From the NCBI RefSeq assembly GCF_022539665.2, contig NC_081336.1:9958778-10022777 (forward strand): DNA of 64,000 nt, written 5' to 3'. The position numbers and the translations under genes were made by a program. This stretch comes from Daphnia carinata (taxonomy: Eukaryota > Arthropoda > Branchiopoda > Diplostraca > Daphniidae). This document shows positions 22,910-36,625 of this stretch, one piece after another. Below the pieces are notes generated by a model that saw nothing but the letters and a program-made list of their open reading frames with translations, had not been told where the DNA came from and did no database searches. Position 1 is the first letter of the stretch. Each line of letters begins with the position of its first letter.

Positions 22910-23530
22910 TGGCGCCCTCGACGGGAATGCAGCAACTACGACCCAATCGCCCTGTGAAAACCAGATAGTTCATCGATGGCTGTGCTGCGGTTGAATGCAA
23001 TTCGTAATGGAGGAAGTTCGCTGCTCCATTTCCAGGTTAGTTATTAGATATTTGTTGTTCTTTCGTTTTGCATCTATCATCGCTCAATGAGATCTCAGAA
23101 GGGCCTAAGATCTCTACACCTCCCCACTCCCAGTTATTTGGCTGTGTCTATTTTTCAAATTGCAACCGTTTATTTTTTTTGTTTTCCTTTATTGATTTGC
23201 GAGAGATCCTTGAAAATGATACAGTGTAAGAATGCACTGATTCCGTCTTTTTTTCGTCCATTCATGGTCGGCCTTGCCTTCCAGTCCTTTTTTTTTCTAG
23301 CCACATTTCGCCATTTTGGCGCCATTTCTGCTTCGATGTCGCCATAGAGTGAGGGATATCGTTGACATTGTATTGCTCGAACTGACGAACAATGCAAGTG
23401 GCCTGTGTTTTGGTTAGAAATGGGGAAACAGATGGCTTGGCAGTATCGTTTGAAGAACAATCACTCTTTCTTGCCAACTTCATTTGATTTTTCGCATTTT
23501 GTTTTCCCAAACTTTAGAAAGTCACACCAG
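22910..23530. repeat. PBS-like motif and post-PBS repeat block, copy 2
   Basis: TGGCGCCCTCGACGGGA at 22910-22926 is followed by the block shared with 11082-11650. The sequence to the left of the motif is not the LTR-like DNA found at 11 kb, so the element is broken here. Confidence 0.5.
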
Positions 23531-24454
23531 AAAAAGTGGCATTTGCTCGGTATATGTCTGCTCGTTTAAAAAAAAACCGTAAGATCCACTGTATACAAGC
23601 AGATGATTTGGTTGAAAACAAATGGATAGGATAGTATAATAAATAATAATAAATAAAATAATTGTATTATTAAATGGCTCTGTTGTTGATGTGAACTACA
23701 CACTTTTTCAATTTGCTAAATCTGTATAGGTGTATACAGCCTTTGTCAATGTTTTTTTGTTTTTACTTGCTTTTGCTTTCTTTTTTCTTTTTTTAATGGT
23801 TTGCTAAATTGCAACGCAGCTGGCAAGAAAAAATTTGATTGTCCGCGAGATTGTCAAGTTTGACGGTCGTACTGTTTTCACGTGAAAATTTCTTTCATTT
23901 GACTAGTGGAATTGTTAAACGCTCGTAGTTAGCTCTTCTAGGAAAAGCGGCTTCTTATTTGCCTTTTAAATGACGAAGAAAATTGGGGGTTTTTATTCAG
24001 CATTCGAGTTATTATATTTTCATTGTTTATTCAGGTTCTTTACTGCTCTGATTGTTTTCCTGTATGAGCTCCATTACAGTTTGCTAGAAGCTTAAAATGA
24101 AATGAGATACGTATCCAAAGAGAGACGAGTCTTGTTGAATCGATATTGAATCACTTGACTTATCCTTTGATACTTTCTTTTATTTTTAAGTCGTTTGCCC
24201 ACATAGAATTTATAAATTGTCGAATGAGTCGCAATCAACATGGCTAAAGGAGTCATAAATTGATAAGACTCTATGGCGATGTAGTCATTATTTTTATTTT
24301 TGAAAGTCCGTCGGCCTGAGCAATACAGCCAAGAAAGCGGGAAATTTGAGTTTTCAAGGGGTAAATGGCAAAAGAAATCAGAATATGCGGCAGGCGCTAC
24401 ATTTTCATTCTTCGTCGTCGAAGTGCATGGCATCGCCAAGAAACGAGTTGTGAT
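23531..24454. repeat. Ankyrin-kinase 3'-flank repeat, copy 3
   Basis: Same family as 5145-6104, leading up to the stop codon of copy C. No gene seen. Confidence 0.75.
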
Positions 24455-25518
24455 TCAAACAACAACAAGTACTGCGTCGAGCAGTTTTAGGATTTCGTCC
24501 CTGTTGCTAATCTTATGGTTATAGAATAAACAAGTTCGAGCACTATTTCCAAATCTGTCCTTTACTTTTACATCAATTCCTAGTTTGATTAAGAGTTGAA
24601 TGGCGTTAATTATTGATTGTTTACGTTGCTACTTCCCCACTTACAAAAAAATAATATTACCTTTTTCGTGATGGATTTCAGTTGTTCGACGACTTCTTTC
24701 GAACTTATTCTTTTTACCGAATCGTGTTCCAACATTTTCGTTAGTAAGTCATCCGCATAAAATTTGCGCAATTCGGCATCAATATCTAGAATTAAGCAAC
24801 CATGTGTTCATAAATAGAAGAGTAAAATAATATGGAATTAAATTGGAATTACTCTTCATATTCACCGCACGTCCTCCAATTATGTTATCATGAATTTCTT
24901 TTTCACTTGAACCGTATAGATGTTCTCCCTTCAAAAAAATATAACCAAAGACGAGGCCGAGGACAAACACTTCGCTCTTGACCGTGCCCCAAAACTCTTC
25001 GTTTTCCGCCTTTTCTTCGTTGTTGAGTTTTTCCAGCACTTCGGGTGCCCACCAAGTTCTGGTTCCTCTCACTCCAGACCACGAGTGAAGTCCCTTTTCG
25101 TTTACGGATTTGGCCAGTCCAAAATCAGACCATTTCATTATTGTTATCTCTTCAAATTCTTTCCAATAGAATACGGGAAGACGAGTACGACGCGAAATGA
25201 GGATGTTGCCCGGTTTGATGTCGCGATGAATTAATTTCTTCGAATGGATGTATTGAAGGCCTGCAGCTAATTGATGGAAAACTTCGATACGAGGTGGAAT
25301 ACGTCCGTTGTATTTTCTGGGATCATCCGGCTTCAGGAAAAGTTGATCTAATGAAGCGACACATAATTCCAAGGCGTAGTACCTTTAACACGACAACGAA
25401 AAAACAAATCAATTTTGAAATCATATTGTTATTTAAAACCATTAGAAAATTGTCACACATAAAGTTTATGTCCTCTTCACAGTGAAAAAGCTTGACGACG
25501 TTTGGATGATTTAGCTTA
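24455..25518 (-). pseudogene. Ankyrin-kinase copy C, truncated at both ends
   Basis: Exon pieces: 25518-25459 (only the N-lobe end, LNHPNVVKLFHCEED), 25382-24853 (hinge YALELC, HRDIKPGN, DFG, GVRGTRTWWAPE), 24785-24661 (C-lobe end), and 24620-24455 (half an ankyrin repeat plus the C-terminal cap). The glycine loop, catalytic lysine region and all N-terminal ankyrins are replaced at 25519 by retroelement-like sequence. Another deletion joins intron DNA directly to the last repeat near 24620, removing the splice acceptor. An 8-residue insertion (around RTRLPVFYWKEF) lies between the catalytic loop and DFG. The C-lobe motifs remain intact, so decay may be recent. Confidence 0.75.
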
Positions 25519-26540
25519 CAAAAATAGCATTTTGTTTCATTTGTTTTTCCCTTGCCTCATATTTTCTTGTTCGAATGATTGTTTGTTTTTCCGTCCCAGC
25601 CTGAAAGAATTGATTGTCTTCAATGACGCCAGTTTCTTTCATTCGGTAAAAGTTATTTTTTCTTGGAGATTCATTCCCTGTGTTGTTCATATTCAGGATC
25701 TGCTGTGGCGATTTTGTCGGCTTTTCTTTGTCCTTCTGGTGTTTATGACATCGTAGACGGACATCGGTCTCTGTATCCGCCGTAGTGTTCCATTTACGCC
25801 TCAGGTATTATTTTTTGTTTGTCGTGCTGGTCTGTTCCACATGATGGTCTACGTCTTTCGGGTATGACGTTTATGATTATCCGTTATTTCACTGCTGAAA
25901 CACTTTGCTATTGTTTGTTTATTTTTCTTTAGTTTAATGTTTTGTGGTTTTACGCAGATTCTTAATTGATTTGGTTTCTTTAGTTGTACAGCATGTTTTT
26001 AGTATGGCGCTTATTCCGTAGTGTTCGGCCGTTAATGTTTAGCAGCTCCTACTGGAACCATTCTTTTCTGGTAAGTAAGTTTGTTCCATATTTTCTTAGA
26101 ATTGAACTGGTGATTGCACTGCTTCACTCGGTGGGGTAACGTTTCGTCATGTAGCAGTGTTTACCGTGTGTCGGGTTTCAGGATTTCATTTATTACTTTC
26201 ATTTTAACACCATATTTTTCAGAATATGTTATATTTCGTTTATAGTGTGAATTGGCAATGCTGCTTAGGAGTCGGGGTGGTGGGGGGGAGAGAAAAAGCG
26301 CTAAATTGCGATCATCAGTTTCATCATTGCTATTTTAACTGATGTTCGCAAAGGATGTGTGGCGTGTCAAATAGTCAATGTCAAGCTCAGTTTCAAGCAG
26401 TGAACTACGTGGATAAATTGCTGCCGAACAATATGTAAACTGCTATTCGTGTAGTGCGTTATTTAGATGACTGACTAGAAGGAGAAAAGAGCGGCCATGG
26501 CAAGGATAGTTGATTCAAAGACAATTTGCAGCCTGAATAC
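25519..26540. repeat. Retroelement-like sequence (possible LTR remnant)
   Basis: Related in blocks to 9780-11060 and 43600-46050 (for example TTGTTCGAATGATT and GGTATGACGTTTATGATTAT). It ends in a diverged PBS-equivalent region near 26525 (ACAATTTGCAGCCTGAATAC). No coding exon. Confidence 0.4.
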
Positions 26541-28330
26541 AAATGCAGCAACCACGCCTTTTCGTCCAGTGAAAACAAGATAGTTCTTCGGTGGCTGGTC
26601 TTGCTTTTGAATGCAATTCATAGCGGGAAAGTTATCTGCACCAATTTTAGGTTTGTAGATATATTTTTTTGCCTTCGCTTTGCATGTGCATTTCAGAAGA
26701 CGCTAAGATCTCGACTCCCTCTCCCAGTTGTTTGTCTGATTTTTTTTCAAGGGCCGATCAATGAATTAACTATTCCATTTTTATTTCATTTTCTTTTACC
26801 CATAATTTTTACCAATCGAATAAGTTGTTTACATATCGGATTCTATTCGTCTTTTGGGTTCACTTCTGTACCTTTTTGCCCAAGTGGACCTCATTACGTA
26901 TTCCTATCCATGCGTTGAGGCTCACTTGATTATAATTTTTTTCTCTAAATTTGTGTCCAATTTTCGTTCTGGGCGACGCCCAAATAATTAAAAAAAAACG
27001 TATTTTGGTACGGTTGGTTAAGTATTTCACAATTGGCACGAATTGTGTGGTGTGTTAATGATGTTGGTGGACCTACTGCACGAGAGCCGCAACATGAATT
27101 TATATTTCCCCAACAATATAAAACTTACCATTGTAAACCCGAAAGACAACCTGCTATCTCCTTGTTTTAATTTGGTTTTTGCATAGTATGTCCCTGCGCA
27201 AGAGAAAACAAAATAGTTATGGCAGAAGTTGAATTCGCCGCCGATTTTGAAATAAGTCGCAACGTTGCTTCAGTTTTGTGAGCCGGCTTCAGTCGCCATT
27301 TTCTAGTTCTTTGTCGTGTGTGAAGCTGGTGGTGTGCATCTGACTCGCCAAGTATTGGACACATGAGGCAGCCATGGTAAAGTAATACTTTAGTGAATGT
27401 TTCGTCAAGAAAACATTGTTAAATTCACCACCACCCGAAACTTTAATTTGAGAATACCTAATGTTTGAAACTCCTTTTCAAATTACAAGATGAATGAAAC
27501 GTTATTAACAAAAAACTTTAAAAAGTAATAATTTTCATGCTGAGTCTTTGCCTTTTTTCTAAATTTTAGAGAATTTCATAAGTTGTGAAGCAGACATTGT
27601 GGCGTATCTGCCCTCATGCTCTCACCTCCATGCCAGATGGCCATTAAGAAGGACCATAAATGTGTGGTAATATTATTTTTCCACATTCTACTGTTGCATT
27701 ATTCTTTGCCGTTATTTTTATCTCATACCATGAGAGCAAGAAGAGTTTATGTGCTTGCCATTATGGATGGTAACTTGTGTCCTTAAAAGTAAGCATGACA
27801 GGCACATTCAGATAATGGTTATTGCTACCTTCATGCATTAAAAAAAAAACCATTAAGCCAAACTGCTCAACCATGCAGTCAGGCTTTGTACTTCTTTAAA
27901 TTAATGAGATGAACCAAGCTTGTCATTTCAATCATTTCAGGATTGTGCAGGCAAACATTGTGGTTCCATCGGTTTCCATAGTTAGGCTAGTCGTTTAATA
28001 ATGCTTGGTGTTACAATTATTTTTAAAATTATTTTTAATAAAAATTTTCCCATTCACAACATTTGCAGCTTCTGAGCATTGAGAAAAGATTGTTGCTGAC
28101 GTAGAGTTTTGTAACGGTGGACCCCACATTCCATGACAGAAACAAATAGGACAGAAAATTCCATCTTCATCACTAACAAAAGAAAAGGCATATTTCTAGA
28201 TTGGCTTAACGCGTGCAGTCTGCTGTCGCGCAAATATTTATTTCATTCTGATCTACCTTTTTTCTGTCTAGTCACAAGGTAAATGTTTACTTGTATTCTC
28301 ACAGTGATAACTTTAATATGGTTTTGTTTA
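26541..28330. other. No gene recognised
   Basis: Short frames only (for example 26526-26918 plus, 27167-27364 minus) with no motif. The right edge contains the intron ahead of the Vasa-like pseudogene. Confidence 0.4.
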
Positions 28331-30678
<2,348 letters not shown>

Positions 30679-30922
30679 CTCAATGTAATTAACCAAAATT
30701 CGTATCCAAGAACATCTTGGAATTTGCAATGTCTGTTTGAAAATTTGATTACGTGGTTATTTTGCCAACCTATTTGCCTGAATAGATAAAATATTCATTT
30801 TGTTTAAGGAAACAGGAAATGAGAATATTTTATATTATTCTTCTCTCTTTAGTGGGTTATTTTTTTTTTTAATTTAACGTTTAACTACATAGCTTTCAAA
30901 ATCTATAACTAACGATGTAGAG

Positions 30923-30994
30923 ACAGTTATGGCATATTGGTAGCATGCTTTCCTACAGTGCGAAAGGTCTGTGGTTCGAATCTCAGTATGGTTA
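30923..30994 (+). repeat. tRNA-derived sequence (duplicate)
   Basis: Duplicate of 319-390 with the same box A- and box B-like motifs. Confidence 0.5.
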
Positions 30995-31164
30995 ATATTG
31001 CTTGGCGCCCAGAAAAATGTGGAATGCTGGCGTGGTCGTCCCAGAAAAAATTCTGGGATGCTACCGATCGTCGAGGAAAAAGAATTTTTCCCTTTTTTTG
31101 CCATTTTTCGTTATTTCGACAAATAAACGTGTGCTATGAAGAAAAAAGTGTGCCTAGCTTATCT

Positions 31165-31228
31165 GAGTATTGAACACTAGACCTTCGGCTTCTTAAGCCG
31201 ATGCTCTACCATTGAGCTATTTCACATG
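31165..31228 (-). repeat. tRNA-like pseudogene (duplicate)
   Basis: Duplicate of 561-624, with the same D-arm, anticodon arm and broken T-arm. Confidence 0.5.
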
Positions 31229-31356
31229 TTTATATTCTACTAATACTAATAGTGAATTTAGGAATACGGTTTGAACTTGGAAAAAAAAAACAAGCCTCCT
31301 TTTTGTTTCATGACCATTCACTGGCTCAAAATATCGAAGCCAAGACCTAGGCCACT

Positions 31357-31541
31357 TACCTTTCCGAATTCCAATACCTAAGATACCCGATTACCCATTT
31401 TTTCTCTGATGGAGGTTTTTCTGTCACACCATCAGTTGTACCCAGGTGTTCGTTTGACAGAACCGACTTCGTTTTTTTTTCCTTTTCGTTTTTTTCTGCC
31501 TGCCAATTGTCTGTGGTGGCAATGACGGATTTAGCGTTCAA
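31357..31541 (-). CDS. Putative exon, unidentified gene (duplicate)
   Basis: The predicted peptide is identical to that of 753-937 and ends at the same GTAAGTGG donor. Confidence 0.3.
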
Positions 31542-31808
31542 ATAAACAATTGCCGCACCACAAAACAGAGTTCAAACAACGTTGTGTATTTGTTTTTACG
31601 TAAAGAACAAAACAAACATGGAAAAATCCACCATTTTTATCTAAATCGAAAAGCGTGCATCACAACATACACAGCCACTTTGCACGACAACAGAACTATA
31701 AAACTTGTTTTTTTTTCTTTGTTTTGTTTTTGATTTTGTTTTTTGTTTTTGTTTTTGCTTTTTTCTTTCCCCATAGAAAATAAAAGAAAAATGAGAAATT
31801 CTCCTTAC

Positions 31809-31918
31809 CGCTGCTGATGTTGCTGGAAGGGAATCAATGGCTGACTGTCATCATAGGATGGAGAAGATTCGTAGCTGATGTCACTGTTCTTCCGACGACG
31901 ATCTTCGCGTTGATCAAG
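31809..31918 (-). CDS. Putative exon, unidentified gene (duplicate)
   Basis: Duplicate of the exon at 1207-1316, with splice sites and frame preserved. Confidence 0.35.
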
Positions 31919-32038
31919 CTGAAGAACGTGAAATTAATTGATAAGGAAAACGTGAAATTGGAATACGGATTAGAGTGAATTTAGCAATACGTGTTGGACT
32001 AAGAAAAAAACATACAACGATACCATGAAAAACAGGCG

Positions 32039-32147
32039 ATGACGTGGCAACCACGAGGCGACGGGCGAGGCGATGATGGCGCGATGGGCGAAGAGAAGAC
32101 GGGGCGACGGGCGAGACGAAGACGGGGCGACAGGCCCGTGCCAGGGT
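32039..32147. repeat. GC-rich degenerate minisatellite (duplicate)
   Basis: Duplicate of 1437-1545, essentially identical. Confidence 0.6.
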
Positions 32148-32199
32148 GCTGCAAAAATATTGTTTGTTAACCATTGACATCACTATATAGAGGAACAGA

Positions 32200-33735
32200 C
32201 TTCTTCTACCAGATTGAGACTGATGAGATGATGAGTTTGCAAAGAGTCAAAGAATGACGTGAGGTATCCAATCCATTGATTTTGCATTGTTGGTTATCTT
32301 TTTTTTTGCAAACAGCATCCTTTTGAGTTTTAGATCCTCGAGCTAGAAATAAAAGCATAACCATGACAATGGGATACAGATTGACAAAATCTAAGTCAAA
32401 TACCATACTCCACAACACAAAATCCTGCCCTTTAATGGGCTATGTAGAAATGATTTGAAACACTACATATAGTGCACTTTTCACACATAACTGAATGACA
32501 TGATGAACGAAGAGTAGCAGAATGATGTAATTGGCATGGTGGTATCCCAACTCATATGGCTTGTGCCATTTCTAATTTTTCTTCGTGGTCAGTATCCTTA
32601 GTTATTAACGTTTCACCAACTACATCTGAAAACCAGAATCACAGCTATTGGATTCTGAATGGTAATTCATTTTTAATACCTCTCAATGCAGTGCAACTGA
32701 ATAGCATGATCCATTGTAAATATAGTAGGTTGCAAATAGCTTTTGGATTTCATAGCTGGCCTAGCTAATTGCAAGTTTACGCGTTGCACAAAAATACTCC
32801 ACTTTATGTTTCTCACTTCAGTAACACAGAAAATAATAAAAAACTTGCAATACCTAATGTCCACACCATTCAATTTGACCAAACTTATCAATGGGAAATT
32901 TGCATCACGAATTTTCGGATATGGGTTTCACCTGTAACACGTTGTTTTCCCACATAACAGAAGCAACAGTAGCGCCATCTGTTATCCTAATTTACAAGCA
33001 ACAAGAGACACATGCCACCAGAAATTTTTTTGCGAACCATATAAAACACTGTTAAAAAACGATGGAAACAGTACATGCACACATATAACAATAAAGCACA
33101 ATCGTTGCTGTTTGTTAACGCCGTTTACTGCAATGGTCTCACCAGTTTCTGCCAGTGTTGATTTGCCCGGTCCATTCTCTACTTCCGCAACTGTCTCACC
33201 CTTTCTTCTGTTAAGAGATTTAGTTCAACAAAAACGTGATAAGACTTAAATTAATACAAAACATACCTTGCGTACAAAAGTGAAGCAGCCTCGTTACTGG
33301 CACTGATGGCGTGCTTTACTTTGACACATCACATTTGCTGCGGTTACCCGTTAGCTAACAAGAAATTCAGTTACAAAAATGTGGGGTATTTTGAGGAAGA
33401 CTCATTTAACTTTTGCTTTCTTACTTTTCCGTGTCTGTCTCGTTTTTTTTGCTTTCATTCCTACGTTTTCCAGTTTTTCTGTTAGTATTTGGAAGTGGAG
33501 CTAGTAACCATTTGCCTGCATTTATGTTGAACAGTTTTGTTATGAGAACATCAAAGCAATATAGATATACACTTAATGGACACATAAAATTTTAGATGAA
33601 GCGGCATTCATCTTCGGTAGTTTCTGTACATTACGTTACCATATGCTACGGTGATGTAAAAGACAGCCGACAAGAAATCACAAACGCTGTGTACCATCTT
33701 TCCACGAGCGTCGTAAAAAGCGTGCTGAAAGAACA
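32200..33735. other. Noncoding stretch, no gene recognised (duplicate)
   Basis: Counterpart of 1600-3130. No recognisable exon. Confidence 0.5.
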
Positions 33736-33738
33736 CCG

Positions 33739-33917
33739 GTAAGCCTTGAGCAATTCGTTCAACTCGTATCCGTCAACGGTGCGATGCTCGTAAGCAAATT
33801 CGAAGAAGGCTGCCTCGTATTAGACAACATTTTGCTGCAACTGAACATTGTATAAGTTAATGATGGAAGCCACTTGAATCACGTCGATTTCATTTGAGAC
33901 GGCAACATATCCACCTT
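33739..33917 (-). pseudogene. Unidentified exon with nonsense mutation (duplicate)
   Basis: Counterpart of 3136-3315. A change makes GTC-TAA where the other copy reads GTC-TTA, stopping the frame in the middle of the exon. Confidence 0.4.
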
Positions 33918-34940
33918 CCTAATGTCGTTATAAAAAAGCAGAAAATGGTTATTATGTCAATACTATATGAATGCGCCGACTTGTCTACCACGAAAACAGA
34001 CCCAAAATACGATTGTTTGTTGAGTTTTTAATTAAAACAATGGACACCCATGCACCTTCTAGTCACTAACACGGACGTGTCCGAGCTTTTCGCATTACCC
34101 CGGGACCAGTTGACCGTGTTCTGGCCTGACGGACGGTAGGGCAACGTAAACGACGAGGCGCGGCACGCTCTCTTCTGACAAAGTGTCCATCTTATTATCG
34201 ATCCTACGATAACGATAACGGGGTTCCTCATACTGATAGAACTAGATATGGTGGACGGGTATCCGATTTCCTCCTTGCATCGCGGAACACGCAAAACAAT
34301 GCGAAAACGCATGATGAAAGAACCAAATAAAGAAATGTTATACTGTAAATTACCAAACATGCAAGTTCAAGTAGCCGACGAGATGGTACATAATTTCCGT
34401 ACACACTAGCAACAACTATGTCAGACGTTGCACCCATATTGTCAATGCCTGATATCGTTTTCTTCAGCAGCAAGTTTACAAGTCTTGGACGTAAAATTAA
34501 CCATTAAGGGTTTTAAAGCTCCATACCGAAGATGGTTGCAAAAACAAATAAAACCCTTTCCTGAAAAAAAACAAAACAAACGCTTATTCGAATTTGATTC
34601 ATGAACAAATCAAAATGAAGGATAATTCACGAGGGAGTGCGACAATTACAACTTCTGTCTTTTGAACCATGATATGTGACGCACCAACAACACCTTGTTC
34701 TAACAATATGTTCATAACCAGTACCAAGTACGCCGCCTACATGAAAAATGTAAAATTTTAGATGACTTAATCAACGAATAACGAAGGGTTTGTTGAGTAT
34801 CTTAGACGCAATTGGACGTAATTGTAGTCGTAATCACCGGCGTGCCCACGCAAAATTACTTTTACTTCAACTTACCCAGTTCCTATCGGCCCCTTCAAAT
34901 CAAGCCAGTACGAGGGCTTCAAGGTTTCAAAATTATACAG

Positions 34941-35740
34941 CGTTAATTAATTGGATTACCGTTTTGCCGGAGCCCGTAACGGCACAAGCAATTAAATCTC
35001 TTTTGGCAAGAATACCTGCAACTGAAGCTTTCTGAACAGGTGTTGGTTTTATGTAGCCAGAATTCTTAATGTTTTTAAGTAGTAGTTGGCGCAGGCCAAG
35101 GCTTCTTCAAATAATGTTATGTATTGAGGTACATCTTTTCCTGTAACCTAAAGCAAACCCAATAGATATTTTTAAATCGTAAAATACATTTTTGACAAAT
35201 GGCTTACCTGAAGAACAACTATATCAAAATTGTTAAAGTGTTTCCCACAGACAATGCTCTTAAAGAGTTCCTTTTCATCGCATGTCACAGCTTGCGGAAT
35301 GCATTGCTCATGTGGCTTTACATCTCCCATCAATTCACTGAATAGATTCGGACAGCCTTTCGAGGTGTAACCAGCTTCATGACATTAGTGGGAAAACACT
35401 GAACACTGGAACATAAAATATTTTTGTGAAGACACAATTCCTGTTTACATTGTAACACTTGCTGCCACCATTGCATCCTCCTTAAGGAAAATCCCTTGCT
35501 ACATGGCCCTCTTCTTCGTTAGAAATGAACACTAAAAATGTTTTTTTTTTTTTTTTTTTTGCCTCATGGCAGGTACGACTTCCACCACCGCCACGGCCCC
35601 TTTGTGGACAATCCTTCGAGAAACGTCTCCTTCCCCACACTATAAAAAGCACCAAAAGTTAAGTTCGCACATCTTTTTCGATATTTTACCTTACTTTGTG
35701 ACTCCAGGGAAAGAGGCTTTTTCTCGGTAGATGGCTGCCC
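34941..35740 (-). pseudogene. Inverted Vasa-like helicase fragment (duplicate)
   Basis: Counterpart of 4341-5140, with the same zinc-knuckle, Q-motif and GSGKT pieces. It has lost a short duplicated stretch in the linker exon (35250 region) and has a long T-run near 35540. Confidence 0.65.
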
Positions 35741-35744
35741 GAAA

Positions 35745-36625
35745 ACGAATACAAGCAGATGATTTGGCTTAGAACAAATGGACAGACATTGTTAGTCATA
35801 TAATAGGAGGGTTTTTAAAAAACATAAAAATTCTTCTATTATTAAATGGCTATGCTGTTCGTGTGAACTACTCACGTTGCCAATTTGCTGAATCTGTTTC
35901 GATATACAGCCTTTTTCAGTCTATTGTAGGTGTTTTTAATTTTTTTTTTCTGTTTTGGTTTTTTTTTGTGGTTTGCTAAATTGCAACGCAGCTGGCAAGA
36001 AGAAATTTGATTGTCCGCGAGATTGCCCAGTTTGCCGTTCATACTGTTTTCACGTGCAATTTTCTTTCATTTGACTAGTGGAATTGGTTAACGCTCGCAG
36101 TTAGCTCTATCAAGAAAAGCGGTTACTTATTTGCCTTTTAGATGACGTCGAAAACAAAGCTTTTTATTCATTGTTCGAGATATTTTTTTTTTACTCGGTC
36201 TTTTTACTGCCATGATTGTTTTCCTGTATCACTTTCATTCGAGTTCTGCTAAACGCGTAAAATGAAATAAAATACTTTTCCAAAGAGAAGCTTGTTGAAC
36301 CGATATTGAATCACTTGACGGGTTTTTTATGCTTCGATATTTAATTTACTTTTAAAGTCGTTTGCCCACATAGAATTTTTAAATCGTCGAATGAGTTGCA
36401 ATCAATTTGTCTAAAGGAATAAGAAATTGATCAACACTCAAAGGCGATGCAGGAATTTTTATTTCTGAAAGTGAAATCAGTGCATCCTAAGCAAAACAGG
36501 CAAGAAAGGGGGTAATTCTAGTTTTCAAGGGGTTAACGGCAAAAGAATCCAAAGTATGCAACAGGCGCCATATTCAAATTTTCCGTCGTCACAGGGCATT
36601 GCATCGCCTAGAAACGAGTTACGGT
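35745..36625. repeat. Ankyrin-kinase 3'-flank repeat, copy 4
   Basis: Same family as 5145-6104, leading up to the stop codon of copy D. No gene seen. Confidence 0.75.
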
